DNA of 64,000 nt from Microcebus murinus (Eukaryota; Chordata; Mammalia; Primates; Cheirogaleidae): assembly GCF_040939455.1 (NCBI RefSeq), contig NC_134115.1, positions 22,204,727-22,268,726 of the forward strand, in the 5' to 3' direction. The notes under the pieces were generated by a model. That model worked only from the letters and a program-made list of their open reading frames with translations. It ran no database searches and was not told the origin of the DNA. The stretch's first letter is position 1, and the number at the start of each line of letters is the position of its first letter. Positions 53,525-64,000 of this stretch are shown in pieces. A program made the position numbers and the translations under genes.

Positions 53525-54002
53525 CAAATCATCTCATCTATTTAAAACCCTTTAGTGGGTTTCCACTACCTTTACATTAAAGTTCAAAATCCTGAAAATG
53601 ACCCAAGAGGTCTCATGCCCAGCCACATTTCCTCCTTGGTCTCAACCCTTTGAGCCTGGAAGCTTAACCCCGAATTCACCTGGATACTATCTACTTATTT
53701 TTCAGGCCTCATTTTAAATATCGTGTTTTAGGGAGACCTTCCCTGAACAATTGCCTTCCCCTAAACCAAGTTAGGTCCCCAGGTCCCATGCTCTCCTGAC
53801 ACTGTGCTTTTCTGAAGTACCACTTAGGATTGTGACAGCCTGTGTGACTGTGTTTACCTGTCTCCCCCTCTAGCTACCAGATTAGATGGCTCATAAAAGC
53901 AGGGAATGCTCCCTCGTGTTCACGGCTATAGCCCCAGAGCTAGCAATGCCCGGTATCTAACAGATGCTCAGTAACAGTCATTCAATGAATGCCTGAATAA
54001 AT
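53525..54002 (+). mobile_element. L2 LINE 3' end
   Basis: 'AAACCCTTTAGTGGGTTTCC', 'AAAATCCTGAAAATGACCCA', 'GGGAGACCTTCCCTGA', and the terminal 'CAGATGCTCAGTAACAGTCA' to 'GAATGAATGCCTGAATAAAT'. A long, well recognisable L2 copy. Confidence 0.88.
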
Positions 54003-54722
54003 AGGTCGCTCAGGTACCCAGGACCCAGACACCCACTTTGGCTATCTCTTTAGCAAAAGAAAAATTAATCATGGGAGGATTTCTTAGTAACTTTACTGTA
54101 TTGATTACCAAATACATACAGACTCTTGTATGGAAACAAAAGCATAATCAATGAAGCAGAAACTTCAGGTGCTTGGTGGCAACAGTAACATTTCATTTTA
54201 TGGATTCACACTTGTGATTACGACCCTCCTCTTAGCTAGGAATAAAGGATTTTACCAAGGCCAACTTCATGGGTGTGCAACTGTGCAGTCACACTGGGCC
54301 CTGTGCTTGGCTTAATTAATGCTTGGCAGTTACCATCTTGAAATTCTTAAATTTTTTAAACAAGAGGTCCCAAAAATTATGTAGCCAGTTTTACAAATTA
54401 GTGTGATTTCTGGAAGGGGCCTACAGACAGCCAGCCAGTCTGTATCTAAGGATGCATCCTCTATAATCAGAAATGTGTTTTCAATCTCCCTGAGCTTATT
54501 TAAGGCCTAATAAAGAGGGTTACAATTCCAGGACATTTTTTCTTCTGATATGAGTTATACCATATATTAGCTAGAGCTCCCTTTCATAAAGTCTGGAATT
54601 CTCAGACTATAGAAACACATGGCAGTTTTAGTTTTATCACTGTTAGCAGAAAAGAGTTTGATTTTTCCTAAAACTAAATTCTTCTCTGAATATGATTTAC
54701 TCACAAGGAGTTTCAGTATTAA
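54003..54722. other. Intronic DNA, no recognised gene
   Basis: No domain-bearing frame. The minus frame at 54567-54803 overlaps the inverted-repeat arm and is not coding. Confidence 0.4.
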
Positions 54723-54995
54723 GAGGGACTTGCTCCTGGCAACTCGTGGGTAGAGGCCAGGGATGCTGCTAAACATCTTACAATGCACAGGACAATCCTC
54801 CAAAACAAAAAATTATCTGGCCAAAAATGTCAAAAGTGCCAAAGTTGAGAAGCACTGGCCTCAACATACAGGGCATTTACTTGAGACAGGAAACAAAACA
54901 ACACTAAGCCATGCCTCTGGTGCTAAAGCCAGAATATGGACCGTCTCCACAAAAAAACACCCCTGATTTATATAAACAGTCATTTGGGAACTCTC
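54723..54995 (+). repeat. Left arm of a perfect 273-bp inverted duplication
   Basis: Identical, base for base, to the reverse complement of 55457-55729. It holds a truncated piece of MER20 (through 'GTTGAGAAGCACTGGCC') plus about 145 bp of adjoining sequence. Possible flanking duplication TTAAGA at 54719-54724 and 54999-55004. Confidence 0.97.
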
Positions 54996-55456
54996 GTTTT
55001 AAGACAGGGACTTAGGCATTTGACATCCTGACATGGAACCAATGAATACATTTCTCATTAGAATGAATATTAAAAATAGTGACAAGTCCCCTTGCTTGGC
55101 CCCATAAAAAACTACTCCATGCAGCTGAAATACTACACACTTCACAGAAAACAGAATTTGACAATCAGAACAGATCATTTCCAGTAGTATTAACTTCTGC
55201 CTCCTACCACCTCATTTCATGAAAAATGTACAGCATGTGTCTCATAGTTCAGAATTTTCCACTCACCTGAGAATGTGATCACCAGCATAGACAGCTGTTT
55301 CTAGAGCAGAGATTTGCAATGGGATAGTGATGGATGGATCAAATTTGATTCTTTGTTGTTTTAAAAAAGAAAAAAAAAATGAACCAATCCTTACAATCAG
55401 ATTTTACATTTTTTTTTTTTTTTATTTTTTTAGACATGGGTTCTTGCTCTGCAAGA

Positions 55457-55729
55457 GAGAGTTCCCAAATGACTGTTTATATAAATCAGGGGTGTTTTTT
55501 TGTGGAGACGGTCCATATTCTGGCTTTAGCACCAGAGGCATGGCTTAGTGTTGTTTTGTTTCCTGTCTCAAGTAAATGCCCTGTATGTTGAGGCCAGTGC
55601 TTCTCAACTTTGGCACTTTTGACATTTTTGGCCAGATAATTTTTTGTTTTGGAGGATTGTCCTGTGCATTGTAAGATGTTTAGCAGCATCCCTGGCCTCT
55701 ACCCACGAGTTGCCAGGAGCAAGTCCCTC
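55457..55729 (-). repeat. Right arm of the 273-bp inverted duplication
   Basis: Likely the source copy: beyond 55729 the MER20 element continues in the same (minus) orientation to about 55800, whereas the left arm stops abruptly. Confidence 0.97.
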
Positions 55730-55800
55730 GGTTATAATAAGCCAAAATGTCTCCAGACGTTGCCAAACATTCCCTAGGGAAGAAAATCTCCCCTGATTGA
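55590..55800 (-). mobile_element. MER20 hAT-type DNA transposon
   Basis: On the minus strand 'GGCAACGTCTGGAGACATTT' leads into 'GTGGGTAGAGGCCAGGGATG', 'CATCTTACAATGCACAGGAC' and 'GTTGAGAAGCACTGG'. Contiguous here, so the original insertion. Confidence 0.85.
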
Positions 55801-55977
55801 GGAAGAAAATGAGGCAGTGTTTAAAATGCTCCAGATGTTTATGAACTAAACTACAAGTTAAAGATAATTAACTTCAGCTTTGAATGAATAGAGAAGCTAC
55901 TTGTAAATTTAAACATCTAACATTTGAAAACATTTTTATCATAGAGATTGCTAAACCCATGTTCTACGTGAATGGCC

Positions 55978-56003
55978 AATGTGTTCTGCCAATGTGTTCT
56001 GCA
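55978..56003. repeat. 13-bp tandem duplication
   Basis: CAATGTGTTCTGC occurs twice in direct succession. Confidence 0.9.
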
Positions 56004-56062
56004 GGTTTTATCTCCAAAGAAATTTCAAGTGTCCAATCCATTTGTTAAATTTCATAAAGTTC

Positions 56063-56389
56063 ATTTTTTTTTTTGAGACAGAGTCTCACTTTTGTTGCCT
56101 GGGCTAGAGTGCTGTGGTGTCAGCCTAGCTCACAGCAACCTCAATCTCCTGGGCTCAAGCGATCCTACTGCCTCAGCCTCCTGAGTAGCTGGGACTACAG
56201 GCATGCGCCACCATGCCTGGCTAATTTTTTTTTGTATATATGTATTTTAGTTGGTCAATTAATTTCTTTCTATTTTTGGTAGAGACGAGTTCTCGCTCAG
56301 GCTGGTTTTGAACTCCTGACCTCGAGCGATCAGCCGCCTCGGCCTCCCAGAGTGCTAGGAGTACAGGTGTGAGCCACCACGCCCGGCCT
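56063..56389 (-). mobile_element. Alu SINE (strepsirrhine-type)
   Basis: Reverse-oriented with flanking duplication AATTTCATAAAGTT (about 56047-56060 and 56391-56404). Confidence 0.95.
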
Positions 56390-56569
56390 TAATTTCATAA
56401 AGTTTAAAATGTTAGAAACTAAAAGGGAATTCTACAGTAGTTCTCATTTTTCTCCTTTCAGTATACTTGATGTCTTTCAATCTTTTTTAAGGTGATGAAG
56501 TATCAATTGACCATGCTTGTGGATTTGGAAAGATTGACATAATCTCTTAAGATTAGAACCCCAAACAAA

Positions 56570-56820
56570 ACGTTCTTGCTCTGCCACCAAGGCTAGAGTG
56601 CAGTGACACAATCATAGCTCACTACAGCTTTGAACTCCTGGGCTCGAGCAATTCTCCTGCCTCAGCCTCCCGAGTAGCTGGCACTACAGGCGCACTTCGG
56701 CACACCTGCATTGTTTTTTCTTATTTATTTATTTATTTTTTTTTTGTAGAGATAAGGTCTCACTATGTTGCCCAGGCTGGTCTCAAACTCCTGGCCTCAA
56801 GTGGCCCTCCTGCCTTGGCT
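56570..56820 (-). mobile_element. Alu SINE (older AluJ-like)
   Basis: Reverse-oriented, with 'AATCATAGCTCACTACAGCT' and 'GGTCTCACTATGTTGCCCAG', and a (TTTA)n-containing middle. Confidence 0.88.
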
Positions 56821-57911
56821 TAGGTTTTACATTTTTTAAAAAAGTAAAAAGATTTCAGCTACTCATGGGAAAAAATAAAGACAAAAAGAAGAGACAATCT
56901 GGACACAATGGACCAGAATTCCTGCATATTTACTGAGTGGGGACTGGACAACACCTACTCAGAGTTAGCAAGTTCTTCATAGGTCGAAAGGCCCAACCAA
57001 GCACTCTCGTGCATGACCTGTTCAATCCCTGTAGGTAGAGTTGATTTTGTGATCCCAGAGTTAGGGAAAAACATTTTTCTTAGTACTAAGCAACTAAATT
57101 GCAAATGGAAAAGGATCAACTTGTGAGTCGAAGTACTGCTACACTTGATCAAGGATGAACTATAATTAATGGAGGATGGAATTCCATACAAATTCCGTGG
57201 GGAGGCTAAGGAGGTCCTTCTCCCCCCCAGTTTGAAAGATGTGCAGAAGAGGTGGCAGCAACCTTCAAACCCTTGCCATGAAATGGAAAAAATATCAACC
57301 TCTTTCATCTACCAACAAAACACTTTTTAAAAGTAAATTCACAGTATGGCATATTGTATTTAAAAATAAAGGAGTTAGCCATTTCTAAGAAATTAAAGTT
57401 TCTCAAAACTACCCTTTTGAGGGCCTGAAAAAAAAAAAATCTGTTAAGAAAAAGCAGATATCCACACAGTCCCCGAGTTTTCCTTCCTGCCGGGACTGAA
57501 ATCTGTTACCAAAGGCTCCAGCAGGGGGGCCTGTCTGGAACTGCCTAAGCCCCTAGCAGGTAATTTACACTGATCTTTATAAACCATCAACCCCTCCTCT
57601 TCCCCGCTATAAAACAAACCTGCCTTTCAGAACAGATCTGAAAGGGGGGCAGTATGCCAAAGGAAGAGACACGTCCCCGACCAGTCTCGCACCTCCCAAA
57701 TACCAAATTCAGGCCACAAAAAGCTGTGGCTGCCTTCTCATCTCAAGGCACCACTTGCTCTCTCTACACACCACCATGTATCTTCCTCATTTGCCTCTTG
57801 CCCCATTTGCTTGTAAAAAGATGATTCTCTGTAGAAAGAAATAACAAGGCAAAGGGTGTACGTGCGACGTTTATAGGCATCTCTAAAATGCCAGGTGACC
57901 ACAGAACTTAC
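56821..57911. other. Intron adjoining predicted exon 2, no recognised feature
   Basis: The 117-codon minus frame at 56955-57308 has no recognisable domain. GC content rises towards the promoter region. Confidence 0.4.
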
Positions 57912-58032
57912 CTCCCCCGGGCGACCGGACTGGCCCGCCGGGATCTGCAGGGATCTCATCCACTCCGGAAGATGGGGAAGGAAGCGTAACCCGCAAGGGT
58001 GCCTGTGTTTTATTCTGCATCAAGAGAAAGCT
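57912..58032 (-). other. GCNT1: Predicted GCNT1 5' noncoding exon (exon 2), 121 nt
   Basis: On the minus strand a pyrimidine-rich tract ending CTTTTCTCCTTGCAG precedes 58032, and the segment ends GGGGGAG followed by a consensus donor GTAAGT (57911-57906). Both splice sites are strong and bound a 121-nt segment 0.84 kb downstream of the predicted first exon. It holds an ATG at 58020, the first in the inferred mRNA, which stays open to the donor. GCNT1 is known to have several alternative 5' untranslated exons, so this may be one of several. No transcript data were available. Confidence 0.65.
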
Positions 58033-58559
58033 CTGCAAGGAGAAAAGGAGCGAGCGATGGATGAGAAAGAACTTTTTCCACTTTGAAAAGCTAATAACCA
58101 AAAATGAGCAGAATTGGACTCAGGGATTGAGTACTAAAAAAAAAAACTATCGAGAACTTGGCATTGAGTAAAAAAAAAAAAAACAAAAACAAAAAAAAAA
58201 ACTAAACAAAACCAAGAAAGAAATCTAGGAGGGAAGTACTACGCGCGTTAAGACGAAATCACCTGTTTTGGTAACAGCCCCTGCGGCGAGTTTCCTAGAC
58301 CGGTGGGAGAAGAGGGAAAGCAGGAAGGGAAAGTGCTTCGGGGGGGGGGGGCGGCCCCCACGTGAGCGCCTCTCTTTTCAATCGTTTGCCCCAGGGTGAG
58401 TCATTTACTATCCTAGCATCGCTTCTCCACTAGTAAAACAGGAGTAGCCGTGCCTCTTTGCAAGGCTGCGGTCAGGACTGAGTGAAGTCAAAGCCTTTGG
58501 CATCCAAGCGACGGCAGTAACTGTCTGTCGCTCCCTGCCCATCCACGCCCGCAGCCAAC

Positions 58560-59220
58560 CGCTCGGATTTCTGCGCTCCTACACACTACGGGCACCAGCG
58601 CGAAAGAGACCAGAAAGTGACTTCCAGCTCACACCGGGCACCAGCATCCTCGCCCAGGACCCACCGATGGGATGGGGAAAGAGGGTCGGCGCAGCACGCG
58701 CCGCTCCGTCCCGCCCGTCCCGGGCGCACTCCGGACCCGCTCCGCTTCCTCCTCCCCGGCGGAGCCCACCGTGCCCGGGCAGCGGGGGCCCGGCGGAGAG
58801 CCGGCTCCCTCCCACCCGTCCTTCCAGCCCTTCCCGCCGCCGCCGCCGGGCGGCCGAGTGTGCGAGTCGCTTACCTGGAGTCTGGCCCGGAGGCGCGGGA
58901 GAGGGCCGGTCCGCGGGTGCCGCTCCTCGCCCGCCACGCACCCCCGGCGCTGAGCGCGCTGCGCCCCGGGCCGCGCCTGCAGCCCTCGCCCCGCGGGCCA
59001 CGCCCCCGCCCGCCCGGAGCCCCGCCCCGCCGCCCCGCCCCGCCGCCCCGCCCAGGAGCCGGGCCCGCCCCCGACCCCGCCTCGCCCACCTGCGCGGGCG
59101 CCGGGCTGGGGACCGGCGGGGTGGCCGCGCGGGGCGAGCGGAGAGCGCCCTCTGGCCTGGCCCTGGAGGGGAGGCGCTCCTCTTCCTCCGCTGCGCTCTC
59201 CTTCCTTCTCCGAAGGGCAT
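58560..59220. promoter_or_regulatory. CpG island, probable GCNT1 promoter
   Basis: This is the only strongly GC- and CpG-dense stretch in an otherwise A/T-rich window. It includes a run of GC boxes (repeated CCCCGCC) at about 59019-59053, which reads as G-rich Sp1-type sites and potential G-quadruplex tracts on the minus strand. I see no convincing TATA box. It lies immediately upstream of the inferred GCNT1 first exon. Several 70-246 codon frames open on both strands here, but they are low-complexity Arg/Pro/Gly/Ala products of GC content. Confidence 0.8.
58875..59000 (-). other. GCNT1: Predicted GCNT1 first exon (3' edge at 58875, 5' edge approximate)
   Basis: Within the CpG island the minus strand reads GACTCCAG followed by GTAAGC, a strong donor with the exon ending at 58875. 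The sequence upstream is GC-rich, has no ATG near the donor and runs up to clustered GC boxes at about 59019-59053, as expected for a TATA-less first exon. The transcription start is not visible; 59000 is only a working boundary just below the GC boxes. Confidence 0.5.
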
Positions 59221-60357
59221 AAAGGGCTGCGCGCGAGCGGGGTCTTTTTTAAGAATGTCATGCCCCCTTCTTTCAAAACAGGAAATGCCAGAAATACTGC
59301 CTTCTCTGATTTTAAACATGAAAATGTGTTATATAGAAAACTAAAATTTAAGTGCCTGCGTTCTTCATGTCATGCAGAGTTTAAAGGTGACCACGTAGGT
59401 GGTTTTGTTTCCCTGATGAGCCTTGCTTACTAAATTTAGCATTTAAAAACTCATTACATTCATGTGTATTTCCACACAGAAAGTAAAATCAAGTTAAACT
59501 GTGGAACAATCCACAGGGCCGTGGAAAGTAGGAAAAAAGCCTCCTTCCTGCCCTTAGAGCATGTAGCTTTGTGTTGATTATAAAAATGAACAGTCTTCTT
59601 TGTAACAAGAGGGATATCGTGTCTTTGTCTTCCTCCGTTGGATTTTTAGCTCCTGGAAAACAGAACAGGGTCTTATTCGTCTTTATATTGTTTAAAAAAA
59701 AAGAAAAAGAAAAATCTAATTAGGCCGTTAGACTAGGGTATGTTTAATACCTGCCTGATTAGTCAACAAAAATAAAAGTAATTTTATTACTTTATTAGGA
59801 TAATAGTGTAGTGGAGGGAAGACTTTACCCTCTTAGAGTCCAATAACTAAGTTTATGAAATAAACCGACAGCAGGTAGATTAACAGGAGAAAAAGTACAC
59901 AGATTTATTGTGTGCACCAGGCATCACTGGAAAGAAAAATGAATATCCCCTCTCCCATTAAAAACAAGCAAGCAAACAAACAAAAAGATTTAGGGGGCTT
60001 GTGTACCTTGTTCACAGGAGAGAGACAATTTAGGGGACAGTAAATTATTTGGGGGAACTCCTGAACTCCTTCAATGGCTAGTTTTGTTTAATGCCTCAGG
60101 AAATTTTTCATGAGCAAGTCAAGCATAATTGTTAAAAACAAGTGAATTAAGTAAATGTAAATAGAATAAAAATTTATAAATGAACTTTTCAAAAATAGTT
60201 ATATTTTATAAAATATGTCTACTTAATGTTTCAAAAATATTTTTGTAACTTGAAATCATAAAGTTATATTAAATTAAATGATATTCATTAAATGCCTGAT
60301 TCATTTCTAAGTAAGTTAAAATACTGAAACCATTAATTGCTGAACATAAGTTTAGTG
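59221..60357. other. Upstream flank, no recognised gene
   Basis: A/T-rich beyond the CpG island. An LTR-like stretch may lie at about 59800-60110 but I could not assign it. Confidence 0.35.
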
Positions 60358-60359
60358 TA

Positions 60360-60642
60360 CAGTCAGGTGTCACTTAACAACACGAATACATTCTGAGAAA
60401 TGTGTCGCTAGGTGATTTTGTCATTATGTGGACATTCTAGATGGTACAGTAATTGTACGTGCTGTGCTTTTATACATCCGGCAGCACCGTAGGTTTATTT
60501 CCACCAGCATCACCACAAACATGTAACTAATGCCTTGTTAAGATGTCACTAGGCATTAGGAAGTTTTCAGCTCCATTACAATCTTAAAGGACCATCATTG
60601 TATGCGTGGTCCATTGTCATTATGCAGCGCCCAACTGTATAT
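60360..60642. mobile_element. Tc1/mariner-type nonautonomous DNA transposon
   Basis: Starts ACAGTCAGGTGTCACTTAAC and ends 'TTATGCAGCGCCCAACTGTA', partial inverted ends flanked by TA. Typical 'GAGAAATGTGTCGCTAGGTG' wording. Family name uncertain. Confidence 0.7.
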
Positions 60643-60761
60643 ATTCTTTGGCATCTCGTTTTATATGGTATAGAGAAGCTAAATATATTTGGGTCTGACA
60701 ATGAAACACATGAAAAATTGCATTCATGTGATGATGTTTATCTACAAAATGCTCATTTGTG

Positions 60762-61210
60762 GCCAGGTGCAGTGGCTCACACCTGTACACGCAGCACTTT
60801 GGAAGACCAAGGTGGGAGGATCACTTGAAGGGCAGGAGTTCAAGACCAGCTTGGGCAACATAGGAAAACCTCATCTCTACAAAAAATTTTAAAAATTAGC
60901 TAGGTGTGGTGACACACACCTGTAGTCACTGTAGTGTGTTCTGCCAGGCTCTCACATAGCCACTTGAATCATTTTAGCTCTTCTCTAGAATAATTGTGTT
61001 TTATTTTGACCCAACTGATAATCTTCAGGTACAGAAAACCAGATATTCCCAGGGGAGTCCTGTTGATGATTGAGTTAGTGCCTCAGGAGGCTGAGGCAGG
61101 AGGATCACTTGAGCCCAGGAATTGGAGGTTGCAGTGAGCTACAATGATGATGCCACTGCACTCCAGTCCCCACGACAGTGAGATTCTGTCTTAAAAAAAC
61201 AAAAAAAAAA
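60762..61210 (+). mobile_element. Alu SINE interrupted by an inverted local copy
   Basis: Left part 60762-60934 and right part 61081-61210 together make one dimeric Alu. The 146 bases between (60935-61080) are the reverse complement, with a few differences, of 63358-63503. Confidence 0.9.
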
Positions 61211-61308
61211 GGCTGTTATAAAACAGTTTACAATGCTAGTGTTCACTAGAAATAAAAGTACTGGGAGTTAAAAATTCTAATTAATATATGTAATTAAAAC
61301 CAAAAATA

Positions 61309-61662
61309 GGCCGGGCGCGGTGGCTCACGCCTGTAATCCTAGCTCTTGGGAGGCCGAGGCGGGCGGATTGCTCAAGGTCAGGAGTTCAAAACCAGCCTGA
61401 GCAAGAGCAAGACCCCGTCTCTACTATAAATAGAAAGAAATTAATTGGCCAACTGATATATATAAAAAAAAAAGTTAGCCGGGCGTGGTGGCGCATGCCT
61501 GTAGTCCCAGCTACTAGGGAGGCTGAGGCAGAAGGATCGCTCGAGCCCAGGAGTTTGAGGTTGCTGTGAGCTAGGCTGACGCCACGGCACTCACTCTAGC
61601 CTGGACAACAAAGCGAGACTCTGTCTCAAAAAAAAAAAAAAAAAAAAAAGAATTAAAAAAAA
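61309..61662 (+). mobile_element. Alu SINE (young strepsirrhine-type)
   Basis: Near-consensus copy beginning GGCCGGGCGCGGTGG, with lineage linker. Flanks carry similar AAAACCAAAAAT / AAAACAAAAAT motifs. Confidence 0.95.
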
Positions 61663-62980
61663 AAAACAAAAATATTAAGGGAAAAAGCTTTGGACTTGAA
61701 GAGCTTAGATACCAAGGGGTGGATGGTATCTGCTAGAAAATGTCCACATAGAAGTAAGCAGAGGATAAGAGTGCCCACTATGTGGAGCATAAATTAGCCA
61801 CATCACATAAACCACATGTTAATGCCACATTAATCCCTTTTGTTAAGCCCTGGCCTTTTCTTTTCTATGCTTTGGAATATTCTGGGAGGATTGCTCTGAA
61901 CTCTCTGTCACCTCTCCCCACCGCAGGCCAGAGTGTTACTAGGTAAAGCAGCACCTGTACTGACAATGGCATAGGTGCTAATGATATATTACTGGAAGAA
62001 GGTAAATCTTGTCTCTTCTCCAAGGAGATCCTGCCCTCTATAACAATCTTGGAACATCTTCCTTTAATTTTATTTAGGAAAGTAATTTTCTTCTAATGCA
62101 TTACATATAAGGCCTAGAACAAGAGGAACACATGAGTTCCTTTTAATCTGTGGTTTATATTTTCATCATGGGAAACAGAAGTATGAGCCCAGAATATTTT
62201 CTGCAAAATATTCTGAATGTGCATTTTGGTCTGAACATGCATAAAAAGCAATTTCAATTTGTTTTCTCCACTACCGCTAATCTGTGTGACTATATTTAAG
62301 AAGGCACCAAACAATATTTTTCAATTCCTTAAGTAAAGCCATTGTAAAAGCAAATGTGTTGCAAAAAACCTCATAATATATTATGAAATTAATTTTCCTC
62401 CATCCTTGGTTGACCAGTTTTCTTTCTGAGCTTTCATCAAGCACATTTTAAGCTTGTTTTTAATCATCAATATCTGATATGACTATAAGAATACACTTTT
62501 TTAATTTCTAAAAGAGTGCTTAAAATTTGTTATTGGTACAATAGGTTGCAACTTTGAATATATGTTGCAAAAGCAATGCTAACTCTGTTCCCTAATAAGA
62601 TTTGTACAATAATATACTTCATTACATTATGAGCGTAGATGGATGTGACCATCAAACTTTAATGTATAATATTATTTTGATAGGAAAATTAATTTCAAAA
62701 TCCAAACAATGGATTTATAAATTAACTTTTAGAATATATCTTGTCAGTTGGATACTACCTATATACCATAAATATAATCCACTTATTTTTAATTACTGCA
62801 ATAACATACACTCATAAATCTATACACATAGTTCAAAAGGTATTTCTGGACTGCTTGGGGGTATATCAGTTAGGGCTCAGTCAGAACACAGAAATCACAG
62901 CACTTGCTTTTACAGAGAATTTAAGGGGTTGCTGAAACAAGTAATGGAGGATTGACAAGGCAAAAATGGAAACATTTCAA
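61663..62980. other. Upstream flank, no recognised feature
   Basis: A/T-rich DNA with only short frames lacking domains. Confidence 0.4.
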
Positions 62981-62984
62981 TGAT

Positions 62985-63131
62985 AGGGAGAGAGTAGCTA
63001 CAGATAATGGGTACAATGTACACTGTCTGGGTGATGGGCACACCTATAACTTGATTCAACCTGTACAAAAGCAATTTTTATAACCAAAACTTTTATACCC
63101 TTGTAATACTCTGGGAAAAAAAAAAAAAAGA
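62985..63131 (+). mobile_element. 5'-truncated LINE-1 3' end
   Basis: 'GGGTACAATGTACACTGTCT', 'GGGTGATGGGCACACCTATA', 'ATAACCAAAACTTTTATACC' and poly-A tail are the LINE-1 3'-end pattern. Confidence 0.7.
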
Positions 63132-63830
63132 CAGCTGCTTATAGAGTTCTTGGAAAATGTGAACATAAATAGTTAACATTGGAAAATAATCATTTTCAAA
63201 TCGCTCTTAGCAACTGGAGAGAAGAAATACAAGACCAAAAAAAAAGAAAAAATAAGCTTATTATGATAACATGAACCAGGATCCTCTCTTAGGAGGAATT
63301 CTGTTTAAATGCCTCACATGTGTTGGTCATCCCCACCAAAACAGCCAAAATCCAAACCACCAACTCAATCATCAACAGGACTCCCCTTGGAATATCTGGT
63401 TTTCTGTACCTGAAGATTATCAGTGGGGTCAAAATAAAACACAATTATCCTAGAGAAGAGCTAAAATGATTCAAGTGGCTATGTGAGAGCCTGCAAGAAC
63501 ACATAAAGTCTGGAAGATTCAAAAGAGTTGAATGACTATATCTTCACAAGTCACAACATGAGAGACCTGTGGGGGAATCAAATAACCATCCACAAACATC
63601 CCAGGAGTGAAAACAAGGAGGAACAGGAATTTCTTCTCCTGGTACCAAGTGCACTTCTGGCATTTTCCGAGAAGGAGTAGGAAGTAAAAAGTACAAAGAA
63701 AACAATTCCAATTAATACCACCCAAAAAGTTCTTCCAGTTTTACTTTCATGCTTCCCTCTTGGTCTGCTATGCTACTATTCTTTGTACTAGCTCATTTCT
63801 GGCAATTTTGGAGCTTTTCAAAATTATTTT
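63132..63830. other. Unassigned sequence; source of an inverted duplicate
   Basis: Bases 63358-63503 recur, inverted, inside the Alu at 60762-61210. A 68-codon minus frame (63519-63725) is present but matches no family that I know. Confidence 0.4.
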
Positions 63831-63833
63831 GTT

Positions 63834-64000
63834 GTGGTAGCTCACGCCTTTGTAATCCTAGCACTCAGGGAGGCCGAGGCGGGAGAATCGCTTGAGCTCA
63901 AGAGTTCAGGACCAGCCTGAGCAAGAGCCAGACCCCATCTCTACCAAAAATAGAAAAATTAGCCGGGTGACATGGGATATGCCTTTAGTCCAAGCTATTC
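63834..64000 (+). mobile_element. Alu SINE, cut by the window end
   Basis: Left arm and start of the right arm ('AGCCGGGTGACATGGGATAT'). The head is slightly truncated. Confidence 0.88.

Noticed and set aside
54763..55689. Two identical 67-codon frames that look like a duplicated gene
   Set aside because: They are the two arms of the inverted duplication and consist largely of MER20 transposon sequence.
58579..59344. Several long open frames (up to 246 codons) on both strands in the CpG island
   Set aside because: Low-complexity Arg/Pro/Gly/Ala translation in all frames is the expected by-product of very high GC content; they overlap each other and the inferred noncoding exons.

Overview
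This window is nuclear DNA from a primate, most likely a strepsirrhine (lemur or galago lineage). The evidence is about thirty 7SL-derived dimeric SINEs. Many have Alu structure but carry a linker and right-arm wording not seen in human Alus: an 'ACTATAAATAGAAAGAAATT' linker, 'GGCCAACTA' before an A/T-rich stretch, and 'GTGAGCTAGGCTGACGCCA' in the right arm. Several have clear target-site duplications. A 5'-truncated LINE-1 3' end is also present with an exact 16-bp target-site duplication.

The only protein-coding gene I can support is GCNT1 on the minus strand. It encodes the core 2 beta-1,6-N-acetylglucosaminyltransferase, a Golgi enzyme that branches mucin-type O-glycans. The whole 428-codon reading frame lies in one exon (23127-24413, exon start about 24559). 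I place a 5' noncoding exon at 57912-58032 and a first exon ending at 58875 inside a CpG island with clustered GC boxes (about 58560-59220). This gives a short first intron of about 0.84 kb and a second intron of about 33.4 kb. Splicing the inferred exons would make a 67-codon upstream reading frame that ends just before the GCNT1 start. The 3' UTR is probably long; the first canonical AATAAA I find on the minus strand is about 3.4 kb past the stop.

Layout. 1-23 kb is 3' flank and probable 3' UTR, rich in repeats: MER5A, Tigger1, MER20, L2, MIR, two old LINE-1 copies, SINEs and a TG-rich microsatellite. 23.1-24.6 kb is the GCNT1 coding exon. 24.6-57.9 kb is the large intron. It contains LINE-1 mosaics, a degenerate class I endogenous retrovirus with paired LTRs (45.7-48.1 kb), L2/MIR relics and a perfect 273-bp inverted duplication (54.7/55.5 kb). 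57.9-59.2 kb holds the 5' exons and CpG-island promoter. 59.2-64 kb is upstream flank with DNA-transposon and SINE copies.

No new gene system stands out. The most unusual signal is a set of locally templated rearrangements: a perfect 273-bp inverted repeat, an Alu whose centre was replaced by a 39-bp copy of sequence 1.9 kb away, an Alu interrupted by an inverted 146-bp copy of sequence 2.4 kb away, and two small near-perfect palindromes. Together they suggest repeated template switching. Database comparison was not possible; repeat family names come from recognition by eye.
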